From positions 1-39,130 of the forward strand of contig JACZWZ010000006.1 of NCBI GenBank assembly GCA_022571885.1: a stretch of 39,130 nt of DNA, read 5' to 3'. The translations under genes were made by a program, and so were the position numbers. The notes below the pieces were generated by a model. The model was not told the DNA's origin. It was given only the letters and a program-made list of their open reading frames with translations, and made no database searches. The first letter of the stretch is position 1. Each line of letters starts with the position of its first letter. Shown here piece by piece: positions 1-8,340 of the stretch. Origin of the DNA: Acidobacteriota bacterium (GTDB taxonomy: Bacteria > Actinomycetota > Acidimicrobiia > Spongiisociales > UBA11373).

Positions 1-426
1 CAGGTCCTCCACCGCGCCGTCGCCGGGCACGAAAGCTCTCGGCCACGCCTCGGCCAGCGGCTCCAACACGAATCGGCGCTCCGTCAGTCGGGGGTGGGGC
101 ACCCGCAACCCCGGTGCGTCGAATTCGGCGTTGCCATAGAGGAGGATGTCGAGATCGATCAGGCGCGGACCCCACCGTTGGCGGCGCCGACGCCCCGCAT
201 CCCGTTCTATGGCGAGACACCGCTCCAACAACGGCGTCGGCCCGAGCACCGTCCGGAGGATCACCACCGCGTTCAGGTAGTCGGGTTGATCGGGGCCGAT
301 GGGAGCCGTCTCCCAAATTGCCGAGTGAGCGACCACCGTGCCCACGGCTCCGAGCGCCGAGACCGCTAGACGCAATTGACCTAAGCGTCCTCCTACATTC
401 GAGCCCAGACCTACGGCGACTTGCGT
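1..426 (-). CDS. folK: 2-amino-4-hydroxy-6-hydroxymethyldihydropteridine pyrophosphokinase, partial (C-terminus beyond window)
   Basis: HPPK transfers pyrophosphate from ATP to 6-hydroxymethyl-7,8-dihydropterin, the step before dihydropteroate synthase in folate synthesis (family knowledge). The reverse strand reads QVAVGLGSN near the N-terminus, the usual HPPK opening. It then has PDYLNAVV and the signature RWGPRLIDLDILLYG, followed by VPHPRLTERRFVLEPL. About 142 codons are present, and the last residues lie past the window edge. No ATG, GTG or TTG lies in frame between the upstream stop and the conserved GLGSN. The best start is an ACG at 426-424, one base after the upstream stop (428-430), with AGGAG at 437-433 and a 6-base spacer. 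The gene follows folP and the phosphatase-like gene in one operon. Identity is firm; the non-canonical start is inference. Confidence 0.93.
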
Positions 427-427
427 C

Positions 428-904
428 TCAGGCTCCTGCCTCTGCAGGGATGATCGCCCGGGCCTCGGGACCCAGGGGACGCTTGAGGATCTCCTGGATG
501 GCCGCTATCGCAACGATTGGATCGTCGATGAGACCGCTGTGGACGAGGTAGCCCGCCAGAACGCCTGCGACTGCGTCGTCAATGATGTCTCTGTGAAGCA
601 GCAGGACCTCGTCCGCCGACGAGAGCGCCAGGTCCATCGCATCAAAGACCCTCCGAACCGGTTCGGGGTCGAGATCCAGCAGCGGCTCGTGGTAGCCCAT
701 CAACTCGGATTCCTCATACGACGCCATGTTCTGGTTGCCGTCGAGAAGGGAGAGAATGCAGGTGATACCCGCATTCTTGAGCCAGGTGATCTCCTCCTCA
801 CGACGAACACGTCTGTGCTGAAAACCGTAGCCACCGACCCGCTCAGAAACCGCCAATCGGCCCTGAATCACCCAGGTGAAGTTGCGAGGTTCTAAGCCCG
901 TCAT
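428..904 (-). CDS. Dual-specificity-phosphatase-like protein lacking catalytic Cys and Arg
   Basis: About 158 residues resembling small dual-specificity/tyrosine phosphatases of the DUSP23 type. It opens with an NFTWVIQGRLA-like strand, then a WLKNAGITCILSL segment and a D-containing LLDLDPEPV loop. The helix AVAGVLAGYLV sits where the phosphate loop should lead into its helix. The HCx5R loop reads LLLHRDIIDDAV (His about 105), so Cys is replaced by Arg and the Arg position is Ala. I infer a pseudophosphatase, perhaps a binding or regulatory protein. The ATG at 904 shares one base with the folP stop (TGATG), and GAGGA lies just upstream. A GTG at 907 is the alternative start. It lies exactly between folP and folK, where actinobacteria usually carry folB; it has no resemblance to FolB. 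Confidence 0.75.
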   Translation of the reverse strand: MTGLEPRNFTWVIQGRLAVSERVGGYGFQHRRVRREEEITWLKNAGITCILSLLDGNQNMASYEESELMGYHEPLLDLDPEPVRRVFDAMDLALSSADEVLLLHRDIIDDAVAGVLAGYLVHSGLIDDPIVAIAAIQEILKRPLGPEARAIIPAEAGA

Positions 905-1764
905 CACAATCCTCGCACGATAGCGTCGGCCACGCGCACCGTCTGCAGTGCCATGACCACGTTGTGTGACCGAATGATCGAGGCCCCAGACGCCACCGCC
1001 AGCACCTGCGCTGCGGCCGAGGCCGGATCGCGTTCCTCGGGCGCGATCGAACCGAGGATGCCCGCGATGAAGGACTTGCGTGAGGCGCCCACCAGAACCG
1101 GATGACCGGTCTGCGCGATGCGAGCGACCCCGAGCGAGAGGAGATCGACATTGTGACCGAGCGACTTGCCGAACCCAATGCCGGGATCCAGGCAGATCGA
1201 TTCCCGGCGCACCCCGGCCTCGATGGCAGAGGCGGCGGCACCCTCCAAGTACCGGGCCACATCCTCCACCACATCTTCGTACCGGGGATCCTCTTGCATC
1301 GTTCGAGGCTCACCCTGCATATGCATCAGCACTAAACCTGCACCGGTGGCGGCGGCCAGATCCACCATCGCCGGATCACCGAGCGCGGTGACGTCGTTGA
1401 CGATCGATGCGCCGACGTCGAGTGCCGCCGCCGCCACTTCGGCCTTCGAAGTGTCCACTGAGACCACCACATCCTGTGCGACCAGCGCAGCCACACCCGG
1501 AACGACCCGGCCGATTTCGGTGTCGACGGTGACCGAGTCCGCACCGGGCCGGGTCGACTCACCGCCGACATCGACTACATCGGCTCCACCGGCGTGGAGT
1601 TCTAGACCATGCGAGATCGCAGCATCCACGTCGAGAAACCGGCCTCCATCCGAAAACGAATCTGGGGTCACGTTGAGGACACCCATCACCAGTGTGTGCT
1701 CGCGGTCCGAGAGGCCGTGTTCCCCGACCCGCCAATCGATCGGTCGGTGCGGACGACGGACCGT
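904..1764 (-). CDS. folP: Dihydropteroate synthase
   Basis: DHPS condenses hydroxymethyldihydropterin pyrophosphate with p-aminobenzoate and is the sulfonamide target. The TIM-barrel signatures are all present: MGVLNVTPDSFSDGG, VDVGGESTRPGA, VVSVDTSK, SIVNDVTA, DPGIGFGKS, VGASRKSFIAGILG and a C-terminal RSHNV (family usually R-x-HD). The start is ambiguous. The first in-frame GTG/ATG pair is at 1689/1686, directly on the first core strand. Family members have 10-20 residues before it, and a matching segment (IDWRVGEHGL) is encoded here. An ACG at 1764 overlaps the ftsH stop by one base (TGACG), the same geometry as the TGATG junction downstream. I use that start with low confidence; the enzyme identity is firm. 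It is co-transcribed with ftsH and folK. Confidence 0.93.
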   Translation of the reverse strand, partial: TVRRPHRPIDWRVGEHGLSDREHTLVMGVLNVTPDSFSDGGRFLDVDAAISHGLELHAGGADVVDVGGESTRPGADSVTVDTEIGRVVPGVAALVAQDVVVSVDTSKAEVAAAALDVGASIVNDVTALGDPAMVDLAAATGAGLVLMHMQGEPRTMQEDPRYEDVVEDVARYLEGAAASAIEAGVRRESICLDPGIGFGKSLGHNVDLLSLGVARIAQTGHPVLVGASRKSFIAGILGSIAPEERDPASAAAQVLAVASGASIIRSHNVVMALQTVRVADAIVRGL

Positions 1765-3683
1765 CAGGAGGGCGGAACCTCTTCGGTGGATGCCTTCACA
1801 GCAGTCACCGGCGATTCCGCCACCTTGCTGTCCGGTGCCTGGATCCGCATCGACCCATCGATGGCATGCTTCCACTTGGGCACGTCGACAAAGATCTCGC
1901 GGACATCGTCGGCGTTGAGGGTCTCTCGGTCGATGAGAGCGGCGGCAATTCTTGCCAGCGCCTCTGAGTGAGTGGTCAGGATCGTACGCGCCTCCTCATG
2001 AGCCTGGTTGATCAGGTACCGAACCTCCTCATCGATGATCGAGGCCACATCGTCGGAGTAATCCTGTTGCCGGTTGTAGTCACGTCCCAGGAACACCTCA
2101 CCGGCCGGTTGGCCGTACTTCATCGGACCCAACCGATCGCTCATCCCGTATTCCATCACCATCCGGCGAGCGAGCTCGGTCGCCTGCTCGATGTCGTTGG
2201 AGGCCCCGGTCGTCGGGTCGAGGAACACGATCTCTTCGGCCGTCCGCCCGCCGAGCATCATCGCCAGCTTGTCAACCATCTCGCTACGCCGCAGGTAGTT
2301 ACGGTCTTCGAGCGGAAGCGCCATGGTGTATCCGCCGGCCCGACCTCGCGGGATGATCGTCACCTTGTGAATCGGGTCGGCGTTGGGAAGGGCGAATCCC
2401 ACGAGGGCGTGCCCACCCTCGTGGTAGGCGGTGATCTCCTTCTCCTCATCGGACATCACTCTGCTGCGGCGCTCGGGCCCCGCGATCACGCGATCAACAG
2501 CCTCTTCGAGTTCGGCCATGCCGATGACGTCACGATCGCGACGGGCCGCCAACAGTGCCGCCTCGTTGATGGCATTGGCCAGATCCGCACCGGTGAACCC
2601 GGGCGTCTGGCGGGCCAGGACCTCTAGATCGATATCGTCGGCAAGCGGCTTGCCCTTGGCGTGTACCTTGAGAATGGCGTGGCGTCCCTTGATGTCGGGA
2701 CGATCGAGCACGACATGACGATCGAAGCGGCCCGGTCGCAACAAAGCAGGATCGAGGATGTCGGGACGGTTGGTGGCGGCGATGAGGATCACCCCGGTCT
2801 TGACGTCGAAGCCGTCCATCTCCACCAGGAGCTGGTTCAGGGTTTGCTCGCGTTCATCGTGCCCGCCACCGAGCCCGGCACCACGGTGGCGGCCTACGGC
2901 GTCGATCTCGTCGACAAAGATGATGGCGGGAGCCTGCGCCTTGGCTTGCTCGAAGAGATCGCGCACCCGACTGGCTCCGACGCCGACGAACATCTCGACG
3001 AAGTCGGAACCGGAGATCGAAAAGAATGGAACGCCCGCCTCACCGGCGACCGCACGTGCCAACAGAGTCTTCCCGGTTCCGGGAGGTCCATACAGCAGCA
3101 CACCCTTGGGAATCTTGGCCCCCATTGCCCGGAACTTCTGCGGCTTGGTAAGGAAATCTTTGATCTCCTCTAGTTCTTCAACAGCCTCTTCGGCTCCGGC
3201 AACGTCCTTGAACGTCACCTTCGGCATGTCACGGCTCACCTGCTTCGCTTTTGCCTTGCCGAAGGACATGACGCGATTCCCGCCGCCCTGGAGCCGCATG
3301 ATGACGAAGATGAACACCCCGAAGATAAGGATGTACGGGAGGATCGTTCCCAGGAACCACTGCAGCAGCGTTGGATTCTCCGAATCGGTGTTCACGGTCA
3401 CCCCGTTGTCCAGCAGCAAAGCGGTGAGGTCTCCCTCATAGCCTTCGGGGAATGTCGTCTCGAAACTCGAAGTGCCGGATGGGCCGCTGAGTTCGCCTTC
3501 GACGACGTTCGACTGCTGCTTGATCACGACCGAGGTGATCAGTCCCCCGCGAACGTTCGCCTGCAACTGGTCGAGCGACAGATCGGTGGGAGAAGACGCC
3601 GTGCCGAGGAAGGCGTTCACTATTGTCACGCCCACCGTGATGACGATCAGATAGACGAGCATCGTCCGAACGGTGCGACTCAC
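1764..3683 (-). CDS. ftsH: ATP-dependent zinc metalloprotease FtsH
   Basis: Membrane-anchored AAA+ protease that degrades misfolded membrane and short-lived regulatory proteins. The 639 residues have a first membrane helix at about 9-27, an extracytoplasmic FtsH_ext domain, and a second helix at about 111-129. The AAA module carries Walker A GPPGTGKT at 199-206, Walker B IIFVDEID near 254-261 and the second region of homology with RPGRFDR. The M41 peptidase domain has HEGGH at 421-425. Length is normal. The start is GTG at 3683 with AAGGAG upstream. A good -10 lies about 45 bases upstream. The stop runs into folP, so ftsH heads the folate operon. The ftsH-folP-folK order matches M. tuberculosis, but folE is absent between ftsH and folP. 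Confidence 0.97.
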   Translation of the reverse strand: MSRTVRTMLVYLIVITVGVTIVNAFLGTASSPTDLSLDQLQANVRGGLITSVVIKQQSNVVEGELSGPSGTSSFETTFPEGYEGDLTALLLDNGVTVNTDSENPTLLQWFLGTILPYILIFGVFIFVIMRLQGGGNRVMSFGKAKAKQVSRDMPKVTFKDVAGAEEAVEELEEIKDFLTKPQKFRAMGAKIPKGVLLYGPPGTGKTLLARAVAGEAGVPFFSISGSDFVEMFVGVGASRVRDLFEQAKAQAPAIIFVDEIDAVGRHRGAGLGGGHDEREQTLNQLLVEMDGFDVKTGVILIAATNRPDILDPALLRPGRFDRHVVLDRPDIKGRHAILKVHAKGKPLADDIDLEVLARQTPGFTGADLANAINEAALLAARRDRDVIGMAELEEAVDRVIAGPERRSRVMSDEEKEITAYHEGGHALVGFALPNADPIHKVTIIPRGRAGGYTMALPLEDRNYLRRSEMVDKLAMMLGGRTAEEIVFLDPTTGASNDIEQATELARRMVMEYGMSDRLGPMKYGQPAGEVFLGRDYNRQQDYSDDVASIIDEEVRYLINQAHEEARTILTTHSEALARIAAALIDRETLNADDVREIFVDVPKWKHAIDGSMRIQAPDSKVAESPVTAVKASTEEVPPS

Positions 3684-3725
3684 GATTCTCCTTCGGCGCG
3701 GCGGCGCCTGTTCGATTGCGAAACA

Positions 3726-3731
3726 ATATTA
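3726..3731 (-). promoter_or_regulatory. Candidate -10 element for the ftsH-fol operon
   Basis: TAATAT on the minus strand (3731 to 3726), about 43 bases upstream of the ftsH GTG, in a short AT-rich island within GC-rich DNA. No clear -35 is visible at 17-18 bases, so this is a sequence-only prediction. Confidence 0.4.
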
Positions 3732-3795
3732 TCGACGTGACGGAAGTATGGGGAAAGCAGTTTTTCTGTCAGCTTGCAGCGTGGCGGAGGAGCCC

Positions 3796-3973
3796 CCAGT
3801 CACCGGTCACCAGTCGCCAGCAACAAGGTGCCGCAGAACCCCAACTGGAGATCGAATCGGTATAAGCACTGATGTCGGGGCAGCGGCCTCGCAACGCTCG
3901 GTGGATTGCAGAGCTATCCGGCCCCGATCAGGCTTCCGCCGCGTTCTGACTGGAGACTGGAGACTGGAGACTG
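3796..3973. repeat. Inverted heptad-repeat pair A (ftsH-hpt gap)
   Basis: Left arm 3796-3820 is built of a GTCACCA-like heptamer (CCAGTCACCGGTCACCAGTC...). Right arm 3948-3973 is GACTGGA repeated at period 7. The right arm reverse-complements to CAGTCTC CAGTCTC units that align with the left arm, so the pair is an imperfect inverted repeat around about 127 bases. No gene is visible in the 3684-3976 gap. The right arm ends four bases before the hpt stop. Confidence 0.75.
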
Positions 3974-3976
3974 AGA

Positions 3977-4498
3977 TCATTCCTCCTCCATCACTGCGAT
4001 GTATGGGAGGTTTCGATATTTTCCGACCAGATCGAGCCCATATCCGATGACGAACTCCGGAGGGATCTCGAAACCCGTATACCTGACGTCGATCGGAACC
4101 CGCTGCAGACCGGACTTCAGCAACAGCGTCGCTATCTCGAGCGATGCCGGCTCTCGAACCTCCAGATTGCGCCGTAGATAATCGAGCGTCAAACCGCTGT
4201 CGATTATGTCCTCCACGATCAGCACGTGGCGGCCTGCTATCTCCTGGTCTAGGTCCTTGAGGATCCGCACGACACCCGAAGTCTGGGTGGCGGCCCCGTA
4301 GGACGACACTGCCATGAAGTCGATCTCGACCGGTAGCGCGATATTGCGCGCCAGGTCGGCCATCACCATGAACGCGCCCTTGAGAACCGCCACCAGCAGC
4401 AGATCCTTGCCCTCGTAATCTGCGGTGATCTCGGCGCCCATCTCGACCAGACGCTGCTGAATCTCTTCTTCACTGACAAGCGTCCTGCCGATTTTCAA
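3977..4498 (-). CDS. hpt: Hypoxanthine (guanine) phosphoribosyltransferase
   Basis: Purine salvage enzyme making IMP and GMP from bases and PRPP. The PRPP-binding motif VLIVEDIIDSGLT is intact, preceded by the flexible-loop region SSYGAATQTSG. The C-terminal part has GYGLDLVGKYRNLPYIAV, as in bacterial Hpt. The chosen start is TTG at 4498, which overlaps the tilS stop as TTGA and has GGAGGA upstream. It gives 173 residues, the normal family size and N-terminus (KIGRTLVSEEEIQQRL). A longer reading to 4606 would run inside tilS and is unlikely. tilS-hpt (and often ftsH) is a classic bacterial neighbourhood; here ftsH follows after the repeat-bearing gap. Confidence 0.95.
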   Translation of the reverse strand: MKIGRTLVSEEEIQQRLVEMGAEITADYEGKDLLLVAVLKGAFMVMADLARNIALPVEIDFMAVSSYGAATQTSGVVRILKDLDQEIAGRHVLIVEDIIDSGLTLDYLRRNLEVREPASLEIATLLLKSGLQRVPIDVRYTGFEIPPEFVIGYGLDLVGKYRNLPYIAVMEEE

Positions 4499-5772
4499 TT
4501 GGTCCTCCTCGCCCGCACCGTGATCAGCGGAGGTTCGACTGCCGACGGAGCGGCTCTTACTCCTGCGAGCCAGGCAATTGTCCCATCTGCCTCGACCACC
4601 GGCCACCTCGGTCGAACCCGAAGCGGGACGCCGGCCTCCGCCAAGGCATCACCGACACGCTTGGAGCCTCCCGCGATGGCGATGCGCTCATTGGGCATCG
4701 CCGCCCTGACCACCAGGCGGCTCGGAAGAGGAATCGTCACACTGAACCGCCCGATGGACCGGGACCCGGCTTCGACGCTCAGTACCCAATCCCCGAATCC
4801 GACTTCACTACCCACCTCCACCTCTGATGCCGGCGGGATGGCGGGTTCGTCGGCGACGAGCACCACCCACGGTCCCTCACGGTGGATATCGACGGCACCC
4901 CCAATGGTGACCGCCGAGTCGTTCACCGCGTCCAGAACTGCTGCGATCTCGAATGCGGTCCCGGCGTACGGACCACGCACCTCCCGCAATGCCCGCCGCG
5001 CAACGCGAGCGGCTATCGCTGCCGGGAGGGTGGCGAGAACGGCGGCCGGGACCGCGACCGCCCCATCGCGATGGATCACCGGCACTCTGGCGGCCCGACT
5101 CTCGAGCACTTCGTCGTCTGCCGCCGCACTCGACGCCAGCCGACCCAACGCCTCCACCAATCGCGGGTTGAACCGATGTGCCAGCGCCGGGATGGTCTCG
5201 TGTCGGATGCGGTTTCTACGCACCCTCGCGTCGGAGTTCTGCGGATCGTCGACAAAGGGCAAGCCCAGCTCCTCGGCAAGGAATCGAGTATCCGAACGGG
5301 CCACATCCAGCAGCAGCCTCATGATCCGGCCCCGAGTCGGAGGGATACCGCTCAGACCGGCGGCACCGGTGCCTCGGAGCACGTTCCCGAGCACAGTCTC
5401 GGCCTGATCGTCGAGCGTGTGGCCGGTGAGGATGACCTCGTTCTTTGCCGCCGCAGCCTCCAGCGCCGCATAGCGGGTCTGGCGGAGGGCAGTCTCCGAG
5501 GATGAAGACGGGTGGGCCACAACGATCTCATGGCGTAATCCGATCATCGCCGCGATGGCCGTCGCCGCATCCATGAGCTCATCCGACCCGGGCAGACCGT
5601 GATCCACGCTGACTGCCCGAACCCGTTTCGTACTCTGCGAGACGGCCCAGGCAAGTACCGCGCTGTCCGCTCCCCCGCTCAACGCCACGATCACCGGAGC
5701 TTGGGGAAGTCGCTCTCGGACCCGCGCCAGCAAGGCAGCGGTATCCGCGCCTACCCCACGCGGGTCAGCCAC
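4495..5772 (-). CDS. tilS: tRNA(Ile)-lysidine synthetase
   Basis: TilS ligates lysine to C34 of the AUA-decoding tRNA-Ile and is essential. The N-terminal PP-loop ATPase motif SGGADSAVLAW is near residues 33-43, followed by VSVDHGLPGSDE, LTGHTLDDQAETVL and GLSGIPPTRG, all diagnostic of the family. At 425 residues it has room for the TilS C-terminal domains. The start is GTG at 5772, overlapping the end of the DUF2342 gene by 22 bases; the stop overlaps hpt. The DUF2342-tilS-hpt order matches the M. tuberculosis chromosome. Confidence 0.95.
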   Translation of the reverse strand: MADPRGVGADTAALLARVRERLPQAPVIVALSGGADSAVLAWAVSQSTKRVRAVSVDHGLPGSDELMDAATAIAAMIGLRHEIVVAHPSSSSETALRQTRYAALEAAAAKNEVILTGHTLDDQAETVLGNVLRGTGAAGLSGIPPTRGRIMRLLLDVARSDTRFLAEELGLPFVDDPQNSDARVRRNRIRHETIPALAHRFNPRLVEALGRLASSAAADDEVLESRAARVPVIHRDGAVAVPAAVLATLPAAIAARVARRALREVRGPYAGTAFEIAAVLDAVNDSAVTIGGAVDIHREGPWVVLVADEPAIPPASEVEVGSEVGFGDWVLSVEAGSRSIGRFSVTIPLPSRLVVRAAMPNERIAIAGGSKRVGDALAEAGVPLRVRPRWPVVEADGTIAWLAGVRAAPSAVEPPLITVRARRTN

Positions 5773-6779
5773 CGGTCAGGATCTCTGATCTCGTCGAGCG
5801 TCGGAAGGGCGTCGGGGCCACTCCAGGCGGCATCGAGGGCGCCAAATCCGGCCCGGCGTTCCACGGCGAGGATGAACCGCTCGCCCTGCTCATACTGCTT
5901 CATCTTCATCTCGAGGCCGGTGAGCCTCAGAAACGCCGTCATGCGCGGATCCTTGCGGCGCATCTTGAGCACACGGGCCATCCGGTCCTGAGTCACCAGC
6001 ACGCGTGCCCCGATTCGATCCATCACCACGTGGCCGTGACCTTCGAGCAGCGACATGAGCGCCTGGACCCGGTCGATGAGGTCACGCTGGCCGGGAGTAG
6101 CGAGGAAGCCCATCAGGCCGCGCTCGTCGATCAACGGACGACCCTCTCGTGCTGCGGAGCGCATCTCGTCTCGAATCCGCTGGATCCGCCCCGACTCGGG
6201 GACAGAGGTCTCGACCAGACCCTCAACCAGATCGAGGAAGTACTGCTTGAGCCATGGGACACCGGTGAATTGGAGTCGGTGGGTGCACTCATGAAGTGCG
6301 ACCCAAAACCGGAACTCGTCGGGACGGAATTCGTTCTTCCGTTCCATGTCGAGGACATTGACGCCGACGAACATCACCGTGTCCCCGTCCCCACCGTCCT
6401 CCGACGGAAGCACCAGTTCGTATTGGCCGAGTACCCGTTTCGCCAACACACCGACGAGCGCACCCACCTCGGCCCCCATCAGCCTCGACGTCATCCGCTG
6501 ACCGAAACCGGAACTCTTGAGCCGCGCCTCCGCCGGAGCCAGCAAGGTCCCAAAGCTCTTCAGATTCGTCTCTGCCCATTGGCGGCGGGTCACCACTGCG
6601 ACCTTGGGGTCACCCACCCAATCGAGGCCGGTCTCGGCAGACGCCAGCTCGGCGGCGCGGGCAACAAGGTCGGCGGCGCGATGTCCGAATTGCCGGAAGT
6701 GGTAGGTCGTCTCCAGGGGATGAGAGCCACTGAGCCGCCCGGCTACTCGGGCGGCAAGCGTCCAATCGACCCCACTCAC
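5751..6779 (-). CDS. Zinc-dependent metalloprotease-like protein, DUF2342 family
   Basis: A 342-residue protein of the actinobacterial DUF2342 / 'coenzyme F420 biosynthesis-associated' family, predicted zincin-type metallopeptidases of unknown substrate. The metal site HECTH is at 163-167 within FRFWVALHECTHRLQF, and a second conserved EGHGHVVMD is near 246-254. No signal peptide or membrane helix is seen, so it is probably cytoplasmic. It overlaps the upstream small membrane gene by four bases (ATGA) and precedes tilS, its usual neighbour in actinobacteria. Family membership is well supported. Enzymatic role is unknown, and the F420 link in the family name rests on co-occurrence rather than biochemistry. 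Confidence 0.88.
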   Translation of the reverse strand: MSGVDWTLAARVAGRLSGSHPLETTYHFRQFGHRAADLVARAAELASAETGLDWVGDPKVAVVTRRQWAETNLKSFGTLLAPAEARLKSSGFGQRMTSRLMGAEVGALVGVLAKRVLGQYELVLPSEDGGDGDTVMFVGVNVLDMERKNEFRPDEFRFWVALHECTHRLQFTGVPWLKQYFLDLVEGLVETSVPESGRIQRIRDEMRSAAREGRPLIDERGLMGFLATPGQRDLIDRVQALMSLLEGHGHVVMDRIGARVLVTQDRMARVLKMRRKDPRMTAFLRLTGLEMKMKQYEQGERFILAVERRAGFGALDAAWSGPDALPTLDEIRDPDRWLTRVG

Positions 6780-7036
6780 GGTGACACGCGGTAGCGACCC
6801 CGAATCCGCACGGCGTACCCAAGAGCGATACCAAGGATGGCGATACCGGTGGCTCCGGCCAGGGCCGGGACCAAGAACCGGAAGGTCCAGGCATCTTCGT
6901 CGACCGTCGGCTGATCGTCTACGAGCACAACGGCCGGAGCGCTGTCACCGGTTAGCTCCTCCTGGGCGATCGCAGGGACAATGCCGAGTACGAAGAGCAC
7001 CAAAAAGGTCGCAACCAGAAACCGAAGGCGATACAT
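6776..7036 (-). CDS. Small secreted/membrane protein of unknown function
   Basis: 86 residues. A hydrophobic N-terminal segment (FLVATFLVLFVLGIVPAIAQ) looks like a signal peptide with possible cleavage after AIA. An acidic, proline-containing middle follows, then one membrane helix (VPALAGATGIAILGIALGYAV) and a basic tail RIRGRYRVSP. The topology would be a short extracytoplasmic segment anchored by a C-terminal helix. It overlaps the DUF2342 start by four bases (ATGA), so the two are translationally coupled. I do not recognise the family. Confidence 0.75.
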   Translation of the reverse strand: MYRLRFLVATFLVLFVLGIVPAIAQEELTGDSAPAVVLVDDQPTVDEDAWTFRFLVPALAGATGIAILGIALGYAVRIRGRYRVSP

Positions 7037-7080
7037 GAGCGTCAGGTTACCCGCCGGAATGCCAGCTTCGGATCGGAGAC

Positions 7081-7272
7081 CTAAGACTCCGGGGCGACCC
7101 GACCGCGTAGACGGGGAAAACGAGTGGGGGCGTGGGCGTAGCAGTGATCCCGCTTGTTGTAGCTGGAGAGGCGGGTGGTGCAGGACTTCTCAATGCACAC
7201 ACGAACGCCCTCATGCTTCTTGGGAGCACGAAGCTTCCCTTGGACCCGGTTGCCCTTCATGATTTCAGACAT
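7081..7272 (-). CDS. Small Cys/His (probable zinc-binding) protein
   Basis: 63 residues from ATG 7272, which has CAGGAGG seven bases upstream; a longer reading to 7317 is less likely. The basic N-terminal half (KGNRVQGKLRAPKKHEG) is followed by C-x4-C-x12-C-x2-H with an LSSYNKRDHCYAH segment. That LSxYNxxxxCxxH pattern resembles zinc-finger segments in small actinobacterial nucleic-acid-binding proteins (memory, not a search). It overlaps the anti-sigma gene by eight bases and is the third gene of the sigma/anti-sigma operon, which suggests a link to redox or zinc stress. Function unknown. Confidence 0.75.
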   Translation of the reverse strand: MSEIMKGNRVQGKLRAPKKHEGVRVCIEKSCTTRLSSYNKRDHCYAHAPTRFPRLRGRVAPES

Positions 7273-7540
7273 CTGAACCTCCTGCAGTCGGGTCGACCGA
7301 CGTATCGGTAGGGCCATTCTGACGTATGAACGTCGTTAAGCGAGCCATCAGTTCCTCGGGCATGTCGTCCACACAGTCCTCGCGAATCCTCTGCTGTAGC
7401 TTCGACTCGAATGAAAACCCATCTGTGCACGGCGGACAGCGCCGCAGATGGCGCTGAATCCGCCAGCTTCGATAGCGGCCGATCTCGCCATCGAGATAGT
7501 GGTAGACCTTCACCTGGGCCTTGTGACAGTCTGACTTCAT
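7265..7540 (-). CDS. Zinc-containing anti-sigma factor, RsrA-like
   Basis: 91 residues from ATG 7540, overlapping the sigma stop by four bases (ATGA). The ZAS-type zinc motif is present: an early [15 protein letters not shown] segment and H-x3-C-x2-C in HLRRCPPC. In RsrA-type proteins, disulphide formation between these cysteines releases the partner ECF sigma factor. This fits the immediately upstream sigma gene. There is no membrane helix, so it is probably cytoplasmic, as for RsrA and RshA. The acidic C-terminal tail is unremarkable. Confidence 0.88.
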   Translation of the reverse strand: MKSDCHKAQVKVYHYLDGEIGRYRSWRIQRHLRRCPPCTDGFSFESKLQQRIREDCVDDMPEELMARLTTFIRQNGPTDTSVDPTAGGSDV

Positions 7541-8103
7541 GAGCCTGTTCCGATGCCTCGTTCTTCTGCCACCCGCCACAACGCACGCTGTAACTGCTTT
7601 CTTCCCCGATGAAGTCTGCTCATCACGGTGCCGATCGGGACATCCATGATCTCTGCGATCTCCTTGTAGGAGAACCCTTCTACATCGGCCAGTAGCACCG
7701 GCAGTCTGAAGTTCTCCGGGAGGGCCTCCACCGCCCCCTTGATGTCGGAATCGACGAACTGATCGAGGGCTTCCTCCTCCGCCGAACGTGAAGCTCCACC
7801 GGTACCGGTTTCACCCAGTCGCTTGAACAGATAGAGGTCCTCGAGTTCTCCGAGTTCGACTTCGGAGGGACGGCGAGCCTTCTGCCGGTACCTGTTGATG
7901 AACGTGTTGGTGAGAATTCGGTACAGCCACGCCTTGAGGTTGGTTCCGGCCTTGAAGGTGTGATATCCGCGAAATGCCTTGAGCAAGGCCTCTTGGAGCA
8001 CGTCTTGGGCATCCGCCGGATTGCGGGTCATCCGCAACGCAGCCGAATACAGCTGGGGGATGAACTCCCGGATGTCGGCTTCGAACGTGGCCTGATCAGC
8101 CAC
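7537..8103 (-). CDS. ECF RNA polymerase sigma factor, SigR/SigH-like
   Basis: 188 residues from GTG 8103, with AGGGG upstream. Region 2 reads [31 protein letters not shown], then [18 protein letters not shown]. Region 4 has [41 protein letters not shown] with its helix-turn-helix. The wording is close to the SigR/SigH thiol-oxidative-stress sigma factors of Streptomyces and Mycobacterium, and the downstream ZAS anti-sigma factor supports this. An upstream in-frame extension to 8196 would translate the heptad-repeat DNA and is rejected. I see no SigR-type GGAAT...GTT promoter in front, so autoregulation is not evident. Confidence 0.92.
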   Translation of the reverse strand: MADQATFEADIREFIPQLYSAALRMTRNPADAQDVLQEALLKAFRGYHTFKAGTNLKAWLYRILTNTFINRYRQKARRPSEVELGELEDLYLFKRLGETGTGGASRSAEEEALDQFVDSDIKGAVEALPENFRLPVLLADVEGFSYKEIAEIMDVPIGTVMSRLHRGRKQLQRALWRVAEERGIGTGS

Positions 8104-8162
8104 AGGCACCACCCCTGGTGTGTCAGATGGTCGACAAGGGTAGGGGGAAGTCGTTGGTCGTC

Positions 8163-8240
8163 GGTCACCTGTCACCAGTCGCCAGTCGCCACTCACCAGT
8201 CAGACGATCCCACGATCTGGCTGGCGACTGGAGGCTCGAC
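8163..8240. repeat. Inverted heptad-repeat pair B (sigma-tRNA gap)
   Basis: Left arm 8163-8203 is a run of GTCACCT/GTCACCA/GTCGCCA/CTCACCA heptamers. Right arm 8217-8240 reads CTGGCTGGCGACTGGAGGCTC, the complement of the same pattern. The spacer is about 13 bases, so the two arms could fold as a long imperfect hairpin. It lies between the sigma gene and tRNA-Thr. Confidence 0.7.
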
Positions 8241-8324
8241 CGCCCCGGAGACAAAATGAGGTTAGGCGCGTGATGACACCTCTCACAGAGCGACGTCTGA
8301 AGCTGGAGACTCCTTGCCGGGGAC

Positions 8325-8330
8325 TACGAT
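8325..8330 (+). promoter_or_regulatory. Candidate -10 for tRNA-Thr
   Basis: TACGAT ten bases upstream of the tRNA 5' end. No convincing -35 is seen at 16-18 bases. The position suits a short tRNA leader. Confidence 0.35.
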
Positions 8331-8340
8331 TCCGGCCGTC

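Noticed and set aside
904-1875. folP start at ATG 1875
   Set aside because: It would overlap ftsH by more than 100 bases and add Cys- and Gly-rich sequence not typical of DHPS.
1166-1918. Plus-strand open frame opposite folP
   Set aside because: Ser/Thr/Pro-rich shadow of the DHPS gene, no start context.
4499-5407. Long plus-strand open frame opposite tilS
   Set aside because: It has the low-complexity Ser/Arg/Ala composition of a shadow frame in high-GC DNA; tilS on the other strand has clear motifs.
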